Shown piece after piece: positions 54,444-63,147 of a DNA stretch of 64,000 nt. Position 1 is the stretch's first letter, and every line of letters starts with the position of its first letter. The notes beneath the pieces were generated by a model. The model saw only the letters and a list, made by a program, of their open reading frames with translations. It was not told the origin of the DNA and searched no databases. Made by a program: the position numbers and the translations under genes. The DNA is from Photobacterium indicum (lineage in GTDB: Bacteria; Pseudomonadota; Gammaproteobacteria; Enterobacterales; Vibrionaceae), in the NCBI RefSeq assembly GCF_003026215.1, contig NZ_PYOC01000002.1:372001-436000 (forward strand), in the 5' to 3' direction.

Positions 54444-55616
54444 ATGAATACTCACGTTGGCATTATCGATCAAGATCCCGTTAGGTTGATCACCCCTTTG
54501 CTTGATCACGGCATTCCCGCCGATAGAATGATCTTTATTGGCACTCCCAGCCAAAAAGCACAATATGAACGCCTCGCATCCATACTGACGCCACGTAATA
54601 TTGATGCTGAATTTTTTGAAATACCAGATTCAATTAACATTACTTGCCTTCGCGAACGACTAAATGCTTTAGCTGATGATCTAAAAAAGAATCATCAAGA
54701 AGTATGGTTTAACGCGAGCTGTGGATTACGTCACCGTTTACTATCTGCTTATGAAGTGTTCCGTACGTTTCATTGGCCTATCTATGTTATCGAACCTTAT
54801 AGTGATGAGATGTGCTGGTTATACCCGTCTGATCGCGAACAGCAGCAGGTTGAGGATCGCATTCAATTAAGCGATTACTTAACAATATTTGGTGCGCGTT
54901 GTGAGCTACCAGAAACAACAGTAACTGATGAACTCAATGACCAACTATGGGATTTGGGGCAGCGTTGGGCGGGTTCCGCGTTAGAATTAGGACCAGGACT
55001 GGCCACACTGAATTACCTCGCGACAACGTGCCGTAAAGAACAAAAATTAGATGTTGCTTTAAGCGAAAAACAACAAGGCTACAAAGAATTGGGCATGCTA
55101 ATTAATGATTTGCATGAAACCGGTTTAGCGACTTACGAAAATGGCATTCTTACCTTTAAACACGAAGAAGCCCGTCGCTTTGCAAATGGTGAGTGGTTAG
55201 AAAATCTGGTTCATAGTACGGTTCGTGCGATACAAAATGAATTACCAACCATTCAAGACCATTCATTAGGTGTACAAGTTTACCGTAAGATTGGGGATCG
55301 TGAAGTACGTAACGAACTCGATGTGGCAACTCTGGTTAATAACAAACTGCATATTATTGAATGTAAAACGAAAGGCATGCGGGACGACGGTGATGATACG
55401 CTCTATAAACTGGAATCATTACGTGATCTACTTGGCGGCTTACAAGCACGAGCAATGCTGGTGAGTTTCCGGCCATTACGTCATCACGATTTAGTTCGCG
55501 CACAAGATTTAGGTTTAGCGATTATTGGTCCTGATCAGTTAGGTGAATTACAAACTCACTTACATAACTGGTTAAAAGGTGCAGGTGGCCAGCCGCACGA
55601 TCACAATATCGCCTAG
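54444..55616 (+). CDS. Stand-alone CARF-PD-(D/E)XK nuclease (DUF1887, VC1899/Card1-like)
   Basis: The 390-residue protein has an N-terminal CARF-type Rossmann domain (residues 1-150; VGIIDQDPVRLITPLLDHGI and WFNASCGLRHRLLSAYEVF at 88-106), a middle winged-helix-like linker, and a C-terminal PD-(D/E)XK nuclease: E250 (GEWLEN), D293 (NELDVATLVNN) and E306-x-K308 (IIECKTKGM). It belongs to the DUF1887 family with Vibrio cholerae VC1899 (structure 1XMX, from memory) and is related to Card1/Can2, which cleave DNA or RNA when cyclic oligoadenylate binds the CARF domain. There is no cas gene or CRISPR array in this window. The ligand and substrate here are unknown. Confidence 0.9.
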   Translation: MNTHVGIIDQDPVRLITPLLDHGIPADRMIFIGTPSQKAQYERLASILTPRNIDAEFFEIPDSINITCLRERLNALADDLKKNHQEVWFNASCGLRHRLLSAYEVFRTFHWPIYVIEPYSDEMCWLYPSDREQQQVEDRIQLSDYLTIFGARCELPETTVTDELNDQLWDLGQRWAGSALELGPGLATLNYLATTCRKEQKLDVALSEKQQGYKELGMLINDLHETGLATYENGILTFKHEEARRFANGEWLENLVHSTVRAIQNELPTIQDHSLGVQVYRKIGDREVRNELDVATLVNNKLHIIECKTKGMRDDGDDTLYKLESLRDLLGGLQARAMLVSFRPLRHHDLVRAQDLGLAIIGPDQLGELQTHLHNWLKGAGGQPHDHNIA

Positions 55617-55648
55617 CCCTTTATTTCACGAGCATTTCAATGATCAAT

Positions 55649-55674
55649 AAAAAGCCACTGACAGTGGCTTTTTT
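55649..55674 (+). terminator. Intrinsic terminator after the CARF nuclease gene
   Basis: AAAAAGCCACT-GAC-AGTGGCTTTTTT is a compact perfect hairpin with T-runs, 33 bases after the stop. Confidence 0.88.
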
Positions 55675-55718
55675 ATACCCCCCAAACAGCTATTTCTCTT
55701 CCCGCTGAACGATAAGCA

Positions 55719-55750
55719 TAAAAAAACCGATGCGCTGGCATCGGTTTTTA
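55719..55750. terminator. Intrinsic terminator of udp
   Basis: AAAACCGATGC (55723-55733) pairs perfectly with GCATCGGTTTT (55738-55748) through a GCTG loop, with T-runs on both strands, between the convergent CARF and udp genes. Confidence 0.88.
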
Positions 55751-55806
55751 AAATCGTGTAGTACTCGTTAAATACTAAATTCCGCGTACGACACGCAAGT
55801 AATCAC

Positions 55807-56574
55807 TTACTCAGCTAGCATGCGACGAGCAGCATCAACAACCACTTTAATTGAACGCGTTTCAGTTGCTTTTAATAACGCGTGATCAGGGATTTCTTTC
55901 TGAGTACGGTTTACAATAACACCCGCAACACAGCCTGCACGTAGACCTGAACTTGCACACATAGTTAATAGCGTTGCTGATTCCATTTCGAAGTTCAACA
56001 CGCCCATGTCTTGCCACTCTTGCATTGAACCTTGGAAACGCTTAACAACACGACCACTGAATGTATCGTAACGCTCTTGACCAGGGTAGAACGTATCACT
56101 TGAAGCCGTTACGCCCGTGTGTACTGTAGCGCCTTCTTCTACAACAGCTTGCTTCATTGCAGTTGCTACATCAAAGTCAGCGACTGCAGGGAACTCCATT
56201 GGTGCAAAGTGTAGACTTGCGCCATCTAAACGTACTGAACCTGTTGTTACGATCATATCGCCAACATTGATATGTGGCTGAATCGCACCTGTTGTACCAA
56301 CACGTAGGAATGTACGAATACCAAGCTGCGCTAGCTCTTCTACTGCAATAGAAGTAGATGGACCACCAATACCTGTAGAACAAACAATTACAGTTTTACC
56401 GTCAAGTACACCACGGAACAATGTGTACTCACGTGAACTTGCTAAAAATTCAGGGTTATCCATTAGGCTGGCGATTTTTTCTACACGCGCTGGATCACCT
56501 GGAATAATTGCTAATTCTGCGCCATTGAGATCTGCTTTTGTCACACCTAAATGGAAAACTGTAATATCAGACAT
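55807..56574 (-). CDS. udp: Uridine phosphorylase
   Basis: The 255-residue enzyme splits uridine to uracil and ribose 1-phosphate. It shows [41 protein letters not shown] and [13 protein letters not shown] typical of the PNP/UDP family, udp branch. The start at 56574 (MSDITVF) is best because AAGGA sits about seven bases upstream. Regulation is shown by two CRP sites 53 bp apart, with the promoter at the expected place, as in E. coli udp. Confidence 0.95.
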   Translation of the reverse strand: MSDITVFHLGVTKADLNGAELAIIPGDPARVEKIASLMDNPEFLASSREYTLFRGVLDGKTVIVCSTGIGGPSTSIAVEELAQLGIRTFLRVGTTGAIQPHINVGDMIVTTGSVRLDGASLHFAPMEFPAVADFDVATAMKQAVVEEGATVHTGVTASSDTFYPGQERYDTFSGRVVKRFQGSMQEWQDMGVLNFEMESATLLTMCASSGLRAGCVAGVIVNRTQKEIPDHALLKATETRSIKVVVDAARRMLAE

Positions 56575-56698
56575 AATCATATCCTTGTTATTGTTTATGG
56601 CTCTGCATAGGGGAATCAGAGGTTTATTAATAATATTGTAATGTTTAGGCAGTATTCATATCTGTTACAACAAATTGAACACTCTCAAAACACGAAGT

Positions 56699-56795
56699 AA
56701 CGATAGCCTATAGAACCGCACTTTTGAGTGACCGAAGTCACAACTAACAAAAGACACTCAATTACATCTCTCACCATAAGGTGACATCGATCACA
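56699..56795 (-). promoter_or_regulatory. CRP-dependent udp promoter with tandem CRP sites (CytR-type)
   Basis: Site 1 AGTGA-N6-TCACA (56727-56742) and site 2 GGTGA-N6-TCACA (56780-56795) each miss the CRP consensus by one base. Their centres are 53 bp apart. A -10-like TATCGT (56700-56705, minus strand) puts the start near 56693, so site 1 is at about -41.5 and site 2 at about -94.5. This is the layout of CRP/CytR-controlled promoters such as deoP2 and udp; CytR would bind between the sites. Confidence 0.75.
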
Positions 56796-56879
56796 CCAAA
56801 TCGATTGCACGTGCTAAATATCACAAAAATAAAACATCACAAAAAGCAGGTAATACATTTTTATCGACACAATAAATGA

Positions 56880-56912
56880 GAAAAACCCTCTACCATTTTC
56901 AAGATAGAGGGC
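56880..56912 (-). terminator. Intrinsic terminator downstream of zntA
   Basis: On the minus strand CCCTCTA...TAGAGGG (56886-56892 with 56905-56911) is followed by a run of five T residues, about 60 bases after the zntA stop. Confidence 0.75.
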
Positions 56913-56967
56913 TTAATTATATTTACTGGTTACTTATTAGCGGTTACTGAATTTTCACTCAGTTTAC

Positions 56968-59451
56968 TTAGACTTTGTTCTTTGGTTCAAAGCGAAGCAA
57001 TCTTAATGCATTCAACGTCACTAACGCAGTCGCACCACTGTCAGCTAAAACAGCCACCCACAACCCCGTTAAACCGAATAATGTTGTCACTAAGAAAATA
57101 GCTTTCAGACCTAATGCTAGCCCAATGTTTTGGCGAATATTATTTAAGGTTGCTTTAGATAGCTCAATCATCACTGGTAATTCTGATAAACGGTTATGGG
57201 TAAGCGCAGCATCTGCAGTTTCTAAAGCCACATCTGTTCCGCCGCCCATGGCAATACCAATCGAAGCCGTTTTCATTGCTGGGGCATCATTAATACCATC
57301 ACCGACCATGGCAACATGCGATTTTTCATTCGCAAGTTGTACTTCCGTCACTTTATCAGCAGGCAACAAGCCTGCGCGGTACTCAATACCAATCTCGCCC
57401 GCAATGGCGGCAGCGGCACGTGGGTTATCACCCGTTAACATTACTGCCTTTATACCCATTTTCTTTAGAGCAGATACCGCTTGAGCAGCATCATCACGTA
57501 AATTATCACGCCATGCGATCATACCAACAGCAATGCCATTTCGTACCACTACAACCAATGTTTTACCTTGTGCCTCAAGCGCTAATACTTGAGCGTTTTG
57601 CTTGCTAGTCAATACAACAGATTCGGTTAATCTGTCTGCGGCACAGAGCAATACCGTCTCACCATTTATAATGCCTTGTATGCCACGTCCGGGTAGAGCT
57701 TCACGTTCTGCCGCTTCAATCACCGTTAAACCACGATCTTGTGCTGCTTTTACCACGGCCATTGCCAGAGGGTGTAATGAACCCATTTCAACCGCAGCAG
57801 ATTGCGCCAACAGTTTATCGTCGTTGCCATCCCAGCTTACCAGGTCTGTCATTACAGGCTTACCCTGTGTTAGTGTTCCCGTTTTATCAAAAGCAATGGT
57901 TTCAATGTGGCCTAGCTGTTCTAGCGCTGCACCACCTTTAATTAAGGCACCTCGTCGTGCGGCTGCCGCTAACCCTGATGTAATAGCTGCTGGCGTCGAG
58001 ATCACTAAAGCACATGGGCATGCGATCAATAGCAATGTTAAGCCTCGGTAGATCCACTCATCCCAGGATTGTGCAAACAACAACGGTGGAATCACAATAA
58101 CCAAAGCAGCAAACACGATCATTGCCGGAGTGTACCAACGACTAAAGCGATCTAAAAAGCGCTCAAGTGGTGCTTTACGTGATTCTGCATCTTCAATCAG
58201 ATGTAGGATACGATCGATGGCGTTCTCACCTTGCTCTGAAATGATGGTTAAGCGCACCACCTTATCAGACACTAGTGAGCCAGCCATTACCTTCTCGCCA
58301 GGAATATGTTCAACCGGAACTGATTCACCTGTGAGGGCACTTTCATCAAAACTAGCAATAATATCAAGTAACTGTGCATCTGCAGGCAAGCGTGAGCCCG
58401 GAGCCACTTCGATCACATCGCCTTTTTGGAGATCTTCAGCTGCAACCTTCACTCTTGTGCCATCAGCACGAATAACCGTCGCTTCTTCTGGCACAAGATC
58501 CATCAAGGCTTTTACACCACTTCGTGCGCGTGCTGAAGCATACCCCTCAAGCTGTTCCCCGATAAGAAATAACAACAACACCATTGCCGCTTCGGCGGTT
58601 TCGCCTAAATACAATGCACCGATGGCTGCAATGCTCATCAAGGTTTCAATCGAAAATGGTGTGCCTGATTTAGCTAATACAACGGCTTTTTTGGCTATGG
58701 GGAATAAGCCTAAAATGCTGGTCAGAGTAAACGCAATTAAACCCATCGGTTCAGACACTTGGCTTATCAGAAATGACACCGCCATCATGCTTGCAATGGT
58801 AATGACCGCTAAATTTTGCTTTATAAAGTGGGGCTTTTCTTGTTGTTGTGACTTACGCCCACTAACTAATTGGAACCCTGTTTTTTTTGCTTTAGCTTCA
58901 ATCACTTCAGCCATATCGGCTGACTGACAGTTTACCACCAGCTTTTCAGTTGCAAACATCACTTTGGCACGTTCGACACCATCAAGTGTTATTAATGCTT
59001 TCTCAAGTTTACTGGCACAGCTTGGGCAGTCCATACCGAGCACTTTCCAGCTTTGGCTATGCCCTAAATTTGATTGAGTTAACTGTTCTTCAAGCTTTTT
59101 TTCTTCATCTTTCTGCTGTTCTAACGAAACGTTAGATGTACTACAGCAAGATGTTGAACAGCTGCTTTCACTTACAAGATCACTTTGATGATCATGCTGT
59201 TCACCTTTTGAATGCGAATGCTGATGAGTAGGCGAAATGTCATAAAGATAAGGAGAACTGGAAACAGGGCCTTCAGTATTTGAATCACCATCACCATTAT
59301 TTTCTGTTTCAGTTGATACAACAGTCGCGGTATTGGTTGTACTACAACAATCGCTTGATGTGCACGCTTCGACTTGAACAGAGTTACTCTGTATTGCTGT
59401 AGGTTTAATGCTATGGATATGTGGTTTCTTATTATTGCATTGAGCACACAT
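56968..59451 (-). CDS. zntA: Zn/Cd/Pb-exporting P1B-type ATPase
   Basis: The 827-residue protein starts with a Cys- and His-rich region (residues 1-118; CTSSDCCST, HQHSHSKGEQHDH and SCSTSCCST), then an HMA metal-binding domain with GMDCPSC (C142, C145), eight membrane helices with the CPC motif ACPCAL, phosphorylation site DKTGTL and GDGINDAPAM. This is ZntA, which pumps Zn2+, Cd2+ and Pb2+ out of the cytoplasm. The unusual long metal-binding N-terminus is richer than in E. coli. A MerR-type promoter lies upstream. Confidence 0.93.
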   Translation of the reverse strand: MCAQCNNKKPHIHSIKPTAIQSNSVQVEACTSSDCCSTTNTATVVSTETENNGDGDSNTEGPVSSSPYLYDISPTHQHSHSKGEQHDHQSDLVSESSCSTSCCSTSNVSLEQQKDEEKKLEEQLTQSNLGHSQSWKVLGMDCPSCASKLEKALITLDGVERAKVMFATEKLVVNCQSADMAEVIEAKAKKTGFQLVSGRKSQQQEKPHFIKQNLAVITIASMMAVSFLISQVSEPMGLIAFTLTSILGLFPIAKKAVVLAKSGTPFSIETLMSIAAIGALYLGETAEAAMVLLLFLIGEQLEGYASARARSGVKALMDLVPEEATVIRADGTRVKVAAEDLQKGDVIEVAPGSRLPADAQLLDIIASFDESALTGESVPVEHIPGEKVMAGSLVSDKVVRLTIISEQGENAIDRILHLIEDAESRKAPLERFLDRFSRWYTPAMIVFAALVIVIPPLLFAQSWDEWIYRGLTLLLIACPCALVISTPAAITSGLAAAARRGALIKGGAALEQLGHIETIAFDKTGTLTQGKPVMTDLVSWDGNDDKLLAQSAAVEMGSLHPLAMAVVKAAQDRGLTVIEAAEREALPGRGIQGIINGETVLLCAADRLTESVVLTSKQNAQVLALEAQGKTLVVVVRNGIAVGMIAWRDNLRDDAAQAVSALKKMGIKAVMLTGDNPRAAAAIAGEIGIEYRAGLLPADKVTEVQLANEKSHVAMVGDGINDAPAMKTASIGIAMGGGTDVALETADAALTHNRLSELPVMIELSKATLNNIRQNIGLALGLKAIFLVTTLFGLTGLWVAVLADSGATALVTLNALRLLRFEPKNKV

Positions 59452-59511
59452 AGGTCACTCTCCTTAATCACTATTTTTATTCTAGCTTGATGGGCTTCTC
59501 CACCTGCAATA

Positions 59512-59543
59512 ACTATAAACCTTGGAGTTGAATCTAAGGTCAA
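59512..59543 (-). promoter_or_regulatory. MerR-family (ZntR-type) zntA promoter
   Basis: On the minus strand TTGACC (-35) and TATAGT (-10) are separated by 20 bp, longer than the normal 17, and the spacer contains the dyad ACCTTAGATTC...CAAGGT (59519-59540). A stretched spacer over such a dyad is the hallmark of promoters remodelled by ZntR/MerR/CueR. The zntR gene is not in the window. Confidence 0.82.
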
Positions 59544-59583
59544 CCAAAAAAGCCAAAATAATTTATTTTGGCTTTTTTGGTTG
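59541..59583. terminator. Long hairpin terminator of the response regulator gene
   Basis: CAACCAAAAAAGCCAAAATAA pairs with the inverted copy ending GGTTG at 59583, with T-rich tails on both strands. Its right edge is the end of the receiver gene's transcript and its left edge touches the -35 of the zntA promoter. Confidence 0.8.
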
Positions 59584-59614
59584 ATAACAATTTGAATATA
59601 AATAATAAATATTA

Positions 59615-60088
59615 CTAGCGTAAGCGCCTAAAAATAACACTGTTATCTAATATGTCAGTCCAAGGTTGGTAGTCTAACCCCATATCAAATATATACTCTG
59701 TGATTAGACTTCGTGCCGATGTCAGTAAAACTTCTGCTTTCCACGGTTTTTCAAAATAACTTTCGATACGAGCACGGTTTATTGCGGCAATCGTATCTTG
59801 GTGGGTAGCTTGCCCTGTCAGTAATACTTTCTTAGTACGGAGAAAGCGTGAGTCTTGTGATATTTCGGTTAATAACTCGACACCGGTTTTCCCAGGCATA
59901 ACATGGTCTGAGATCACTAAAGCGATAAACTCACCTTCTGCATCTAATTCGTCCATTAGATCTAATGCTTCATCAGCCGACTCACAATCTTCAACATGAA
60001 AATAATCATTTAACGGTGCTAAATCTTTAAGTACAGCGCTAAGCACTTCCCTCTGGTCATCTACACAGATGATATTTAACTTTTCCAT
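59615..60088 (-). CDS. Single-domain response regulator
   Basis: The 157-residue protein has a CheY-like receiver: IICVDDQREVL (acidic pocket), VISDHVMPG (phosphorylated aspartate), LLTGQAT (switch Thr) and YFEKPW (conserved lysine). About 30 residues follow (ITEYIFDMGLDYQPW), but no DNA-binding or enzyme domain. Start at 60088 has GAGGG seven bases upstream; an upstream frame to 60193 overlaps the kinase gene and is unlikely. It lies 10 bases after the histidine kinase stop, in the same operon, so this is the cognate receiver. Confidence 0.88.
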   Translation of the reverse strand: MEKLNIICVDDQREVLSAVLKDLAPLNDYFHVEDCESADEALDLMDELDAEGEFIALVISDHVMPGKTGVELLTEISQDSRFLRTKKVLLTGQATHQDTIAAINRARIESYFEKPWKAEVLLTSARSLITEYIFDMGLDYQPWTDILDNSVIFRRLR

Positions 60089-60098
60089 AACCGTCCCT

Positions 60099-61427
60099 CT
60101 ACGCAATAGGCAGCTTAATTCGAAATTTTGTTTTTTCTGGATCACTTTTAAGTGCAATCGTACCGCCATAGCTCTGTACGATACGCTGCACAATAGATAA
60201 CCCCAGCCCTAAACCAAACGACAAACCTCCTTTTTTGGTGGTGAAGTTTGGTTGGAAAATTTTTCTACGAGTCACTTCTTCTATAACTGGTCCGTTATTG
60301 CTGATAGTGATTAATAGTCGATTCTTCGAGCAACGGGTAATAATCTCTATATGCGGATTATCCGTATACTCCATTGCATCACAGGCATTTTTAATGATGT
60401 TAACCCACACCTGTACTAACTCTGTCACACTTGCATTAATGGTTGGCAGCACTGCTGGTCGCAATACGACATTTACACGGCGTAAGTTACTTTGCAGTAA
60501 AGCCAACGATTTATGGATGGTGTCATTCACATCAATATCTGGCTGACGTGCTTGATCACTCCCCCCTAACTGTTTAACAGAACGCACAATACTTGCGGCA
60601 TGTTTACCGGCTAAGCGCATGTCATGAAGATCACGCCCTATATCCCAATATTGTAAGGCTTCATCTAAGTTGGTAAGCCATGAATCAGGAATATCACCTT
60701 GTGGTACAGCTCGGGCTAATTGTCTAGCTTGGTCACGGTCTAATCGATACATCTCTTGCAGAATCTTCGCTCGCTTGCGAACTTCAGCAGATGTTGCAGA
60801 TTGTCCATCACAAATACCCGAGTCTAAAAATGGCGATACCTCTGGCTTGTTTTCTTCAAGAAAACGACAAATGGAATTCTGAACTCCTTCTGTTTTGCTG
60901 CTTAATACACCCACAGCATTATTCAGTTCATGGGCAATACCTGCAGCAAGCTGACCAAGAGTGGTCATTTGTTCTGCGGCATACAAAGTTTGTAATGCTT
61001 TTTCTTTTTCTATTGCCTCTAATCCGGTTAACATTTGGCGCTGAGCTAATTCATGTACCATCACTGGCATAAACTGCTCAACCAATGAACCATAGATTTC
61101 AGGTTCAACCGCTTGAGTGTTTAAATCAATCCACGCAATTTCACTGTCTTTCTCTGCGATTACAGTGGTTGATGCAACCAGTGTTTGCGCAAAATAACTA
61201 TGCACACCAAAGAACATACCTTGTTCAACACGAAATACTTTTGCTGTAAGACCACTGGTTTCATTTTGAAGAGAGCCAGATAGCTCTCCCCTCTTAACCC
61301 AGTACAATTTGTCGTTAAAACCATCTTGCTTTAAGACCTGTGTACCAGCCTTAACAGAAACCGTTCGTGCGCTGTGACTAAAATAAACATCGACAATACG
61401 CTGTAAAGCCTTCGGTTGATGCATCAA
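60099..61427 (-). CDS. Soluble cNMP-binding-domain histidine kinase
   Basis: The 442-residue protein has an N-terminal cyclic nucleotide-binding-like domain (residues 10-125; LKQDGFNDKLYWVKRGELSG and GMFFGVHSYFA), then a HisKA-type helix with H166 (GQLAAGIAHELNN) and a long helical insert, and a C-terminal ATPase domain with NIIKNACDAMEY (N box) and GLGLGLSIVQRIV (G box). No membrane segment is seen, so it senses an internal signal, perhaps cAMP, though the binding-site residues would need checking. It lies in an operon with a DASS transporter and a single-domain receiver. Confidence 0.87.
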   Translation of the reverse strand: MMHQPKALQRIVDVYFSHSARTVSVKAGTQVLKQDGFNDKLYWVKRGELSGSLQNETSGLTAKVFRVEQGMFFGVHSYFAQTLVASTTVIAEKDSEIAWIDLNTQAVEPEIYGSLVEQFMPVMVHELAQRQMLTGLEAIEKEKALQTLYAAEQMTTLGQLAAGIAHELNNAVGVLSSKTEGVQNSICRFLEENKPEVSPFLDSGICDGQSATSAEVRKRAKILQEMYRLDRDQARQLARAVPQGDIPDSWLTNLDEALQYWDIGRDLHDMRLAGKHAASIVRSVKQLGGSDQARQPDIDVNDTIHKSLALLQSNLRRVNVVLRPAVLPTINASVTELVQVWVNIIKNACDAMEYTDNPHIEIITRCSKNRLLITISNNGPVIEEVTRRKIFQPNFTTKKGGLSFGLGLGLSIVQRIVQSYGGTIALKSDPEKTKFRIKLPIA

Positions 61428-61447
61428 TACACCCCTTTAAGCACTTA

Positions 61448-62863
61448 TTAAATATGACCGATAAGGTGCAGTAGCCAAATCATCACAAAACTCATTAGCA
61501 CACCAACAATACCAATAATGACACCTACACGTGCCATCTGATTACTTTGAACATGGCCTGTCGCATGCGCTAACGCATTCGGTGGCGTACTGATAGGTAA
61601 AGACATACCAAGAGAAGCCGCAAAAGTAACGACAAGAATAATTGTAATTTCACCACCTAATGGTGTGAGTGAGGTCATGGATGTGCCTAATGCCGCCATG
61701 ATCGGCATTAATAAGTTAGCCGTAGCCGTATGAGACATGAAATTGGCCATCAATAAACACAATACCGCTGCCCCAGCGAGCACAACATATGGCGAGTAGT
61801 TATCAAATGGGATGCTATGCACCATAAGGCGAGCTAACCCAGTTTGATCAAGTGCTAAACCAAGTGCAATACCACCAGACACTAACCAAAGCACATCCCA
61901 AGAAATCTTCTTCAGATCTTCTTTATTGATGATGCCTGTTAATGAAAATATTGCGACAGGAATAAGTGCAACAGTGTAAGAATTCATACCATGTGATGAA
62001 CCCATTAACCACAATAGAATAGTTAAACCAAAAGTAATGTATACCGTGATTGCTTTCGGCGTTTTAAGGAATTTACCTTTAATGGTCAGTTCAATTTTCT
62101 CTTGCTTTGCAGGGTAAAGATAGTTGATAAGAAACCATGCAAATACAAGTAAGATAGCGACAAAAGGCACACCAAAGAACATCCATTCCCCGAACGAGAT
62201 CATGTTATCTTCTGAGATATACTTCAGCGCAATCGCATTGGGCGGGGTGCCAATTGGCGTACCAATACCACCAATATTCGCAGCGACAGGCACACAAAGT
62301 GCAAAAGCTATTTTACCCGGATCTTTCACGCCAAATAATGCAATGACAGGTGCGAGAATAGACAACATCATCGCCGTGGTGGCGGTATTCGACATGAACA
62401 TCGAAAAAATAGCGGTGATCAACATCAGTCCGAACATGACATATTTGGGCTGGGTACCAAACGGCTTTAACAGCACACGTGCAAGGTTAACATCGAGGCG
62501 GTATTTGGTTGCCGCCATTGCAAGGAAAAACCCCCCTAAAAACAGCATAATAATAGGGCTCGCGAACGTTGCCATAATATCGCTAGAGACTAATAATTCA
62601 CCAAAATGAGCTTGCCCCTCGCCCTGACGAAACAAGTACAGCCCTTTATCGGAAAGCAATAACAACTCAAGTACAATGATAACCACTGATGTCGCATAAA
62701 TAGGGATCGGTTCAAGCACCCAGCATAGTGCAGCCAGTAAGAAAATGGCGATAACACGTTGTTGGACAACAGTAAGCCCTTCAACAGGAAATGCTGACGC
62801 TGGCAACAATAGGATTATGAGTGGAATTAAGATTGGTACTATGTACCGGATGTACTGACGCAT
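61448..62863 (-). CDS. SLC13/DASS-family sodium-dicarboxylate transporter
   Basis: The 471-residue membrane protein has the two SNT-type substrate loops of the DASS family, FMSNTATTAMM and MSHTATANLLMPI, and GTPIGTPPNAIAL. It belongs with VcINDY-like transporters that bring in succinate, malate, fumarate or citrate with Na+. It has about 11 membrane segments. It lies 20 bases upstream of the histidine kinase gene in the same direction, so its transport activity or a transported acid may feed the kinase. Confidence 0.92.
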   Translation of the reverse strand: MRQYIRYIVPILIPLIILLLPASAFPVEGLTVVQQRVIAIFLLAALCWVLEPIPIYATSVVIIVLELLLLSDKGLYLFRQGEGQAHFGELLVSSDIMATFASPIIMLFLGGFFLAMAATKYRLDVNLARVLLKPFGTQPKYVMFGLMLITAIFSMFMSNTATTAMMLSILAPVIALFGVKDPGKIAFALCVPVAANIGGIGTPIGTPPNAIALKYISEDNMISFGEWMFFGVPFVAILLVFAWFLINYLYPAKQEKIELTIKGKFLKTPKAITVYITFGLTILLWLMGSSHGMNSYTVALIPVAIFSLTGIINKEDLKKISWDVLWLVSGGIALGLALDQTGLARLMVHSIPFDNYSPYVVLAGAAVLCLLMANFMSHTATANLLMPIMAALGTSMTSLTPLGGEITIILVVTFAASLGMSLPISTPPNALAHATGHVQSNQMARVGVIIGIVGVLMSFVMIWLLHLIGHI

Positions 62864-63069
62864 AATGATGTTATTCCCTTAAAACAAAAAATGAATCTGT
62901 TGTTCACAACCTCGGTCTATTCCTTTGTCGCTGTTTGTTATTTTTGAGTAATACAACATTGGCATTGCGCATACAAACAGTCGTTCTTGTTGGTGGAATG
63001 ACTCTGAAAAAGCTGTGTTTCACTGCTGATCTGATAACCTAACCATAATCAACAACGAATCTAAGACTT
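62864..63069. other. Upstream region of the DASS transporter operon, no gene seen
   Basis: This 206-base stretch ahead of the operon carries no ORF and no convincing site. AT-rich promoter-like hexamers exist but none is distinctive. Confidence 0.4.
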
Positions 63070-63147
63070 TATACCCAAGTAACCTCAAGGTGCTCGTTTC
63101 AGCTAGAATTCCCCTTGAATTAAACACAATGAGGTTACTTGGGTATA
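63070..63147. repeat. Complete TATACCCAAGT palindromic repeat, 78 bp
   Basis: TATACCCAAGTAACCTCA (63070-63087) and its exact inverted copy TGAGGTTACTTGGGTATA (63130-63147) form a perfect 18-bp inverted repeat around a 42-base centre, with GTGCTCGTTTCAGCTAGAAT in the centre. It is the clearest copy of the family seen here. Confidence 0.8.

Noticed and set aside
56975..59135. Several long plus-strand frames opposite zntA, including 265- and 169-codon frames
   Set aside because: They are antisense shadows of the ATPase gene, whose motifs are complete on the other strand.
62124..62609. 161-codon plus-strand frame opposite the DASS transporter
   Set aside because: Antisense to a clear transporter gene with no features of its own.
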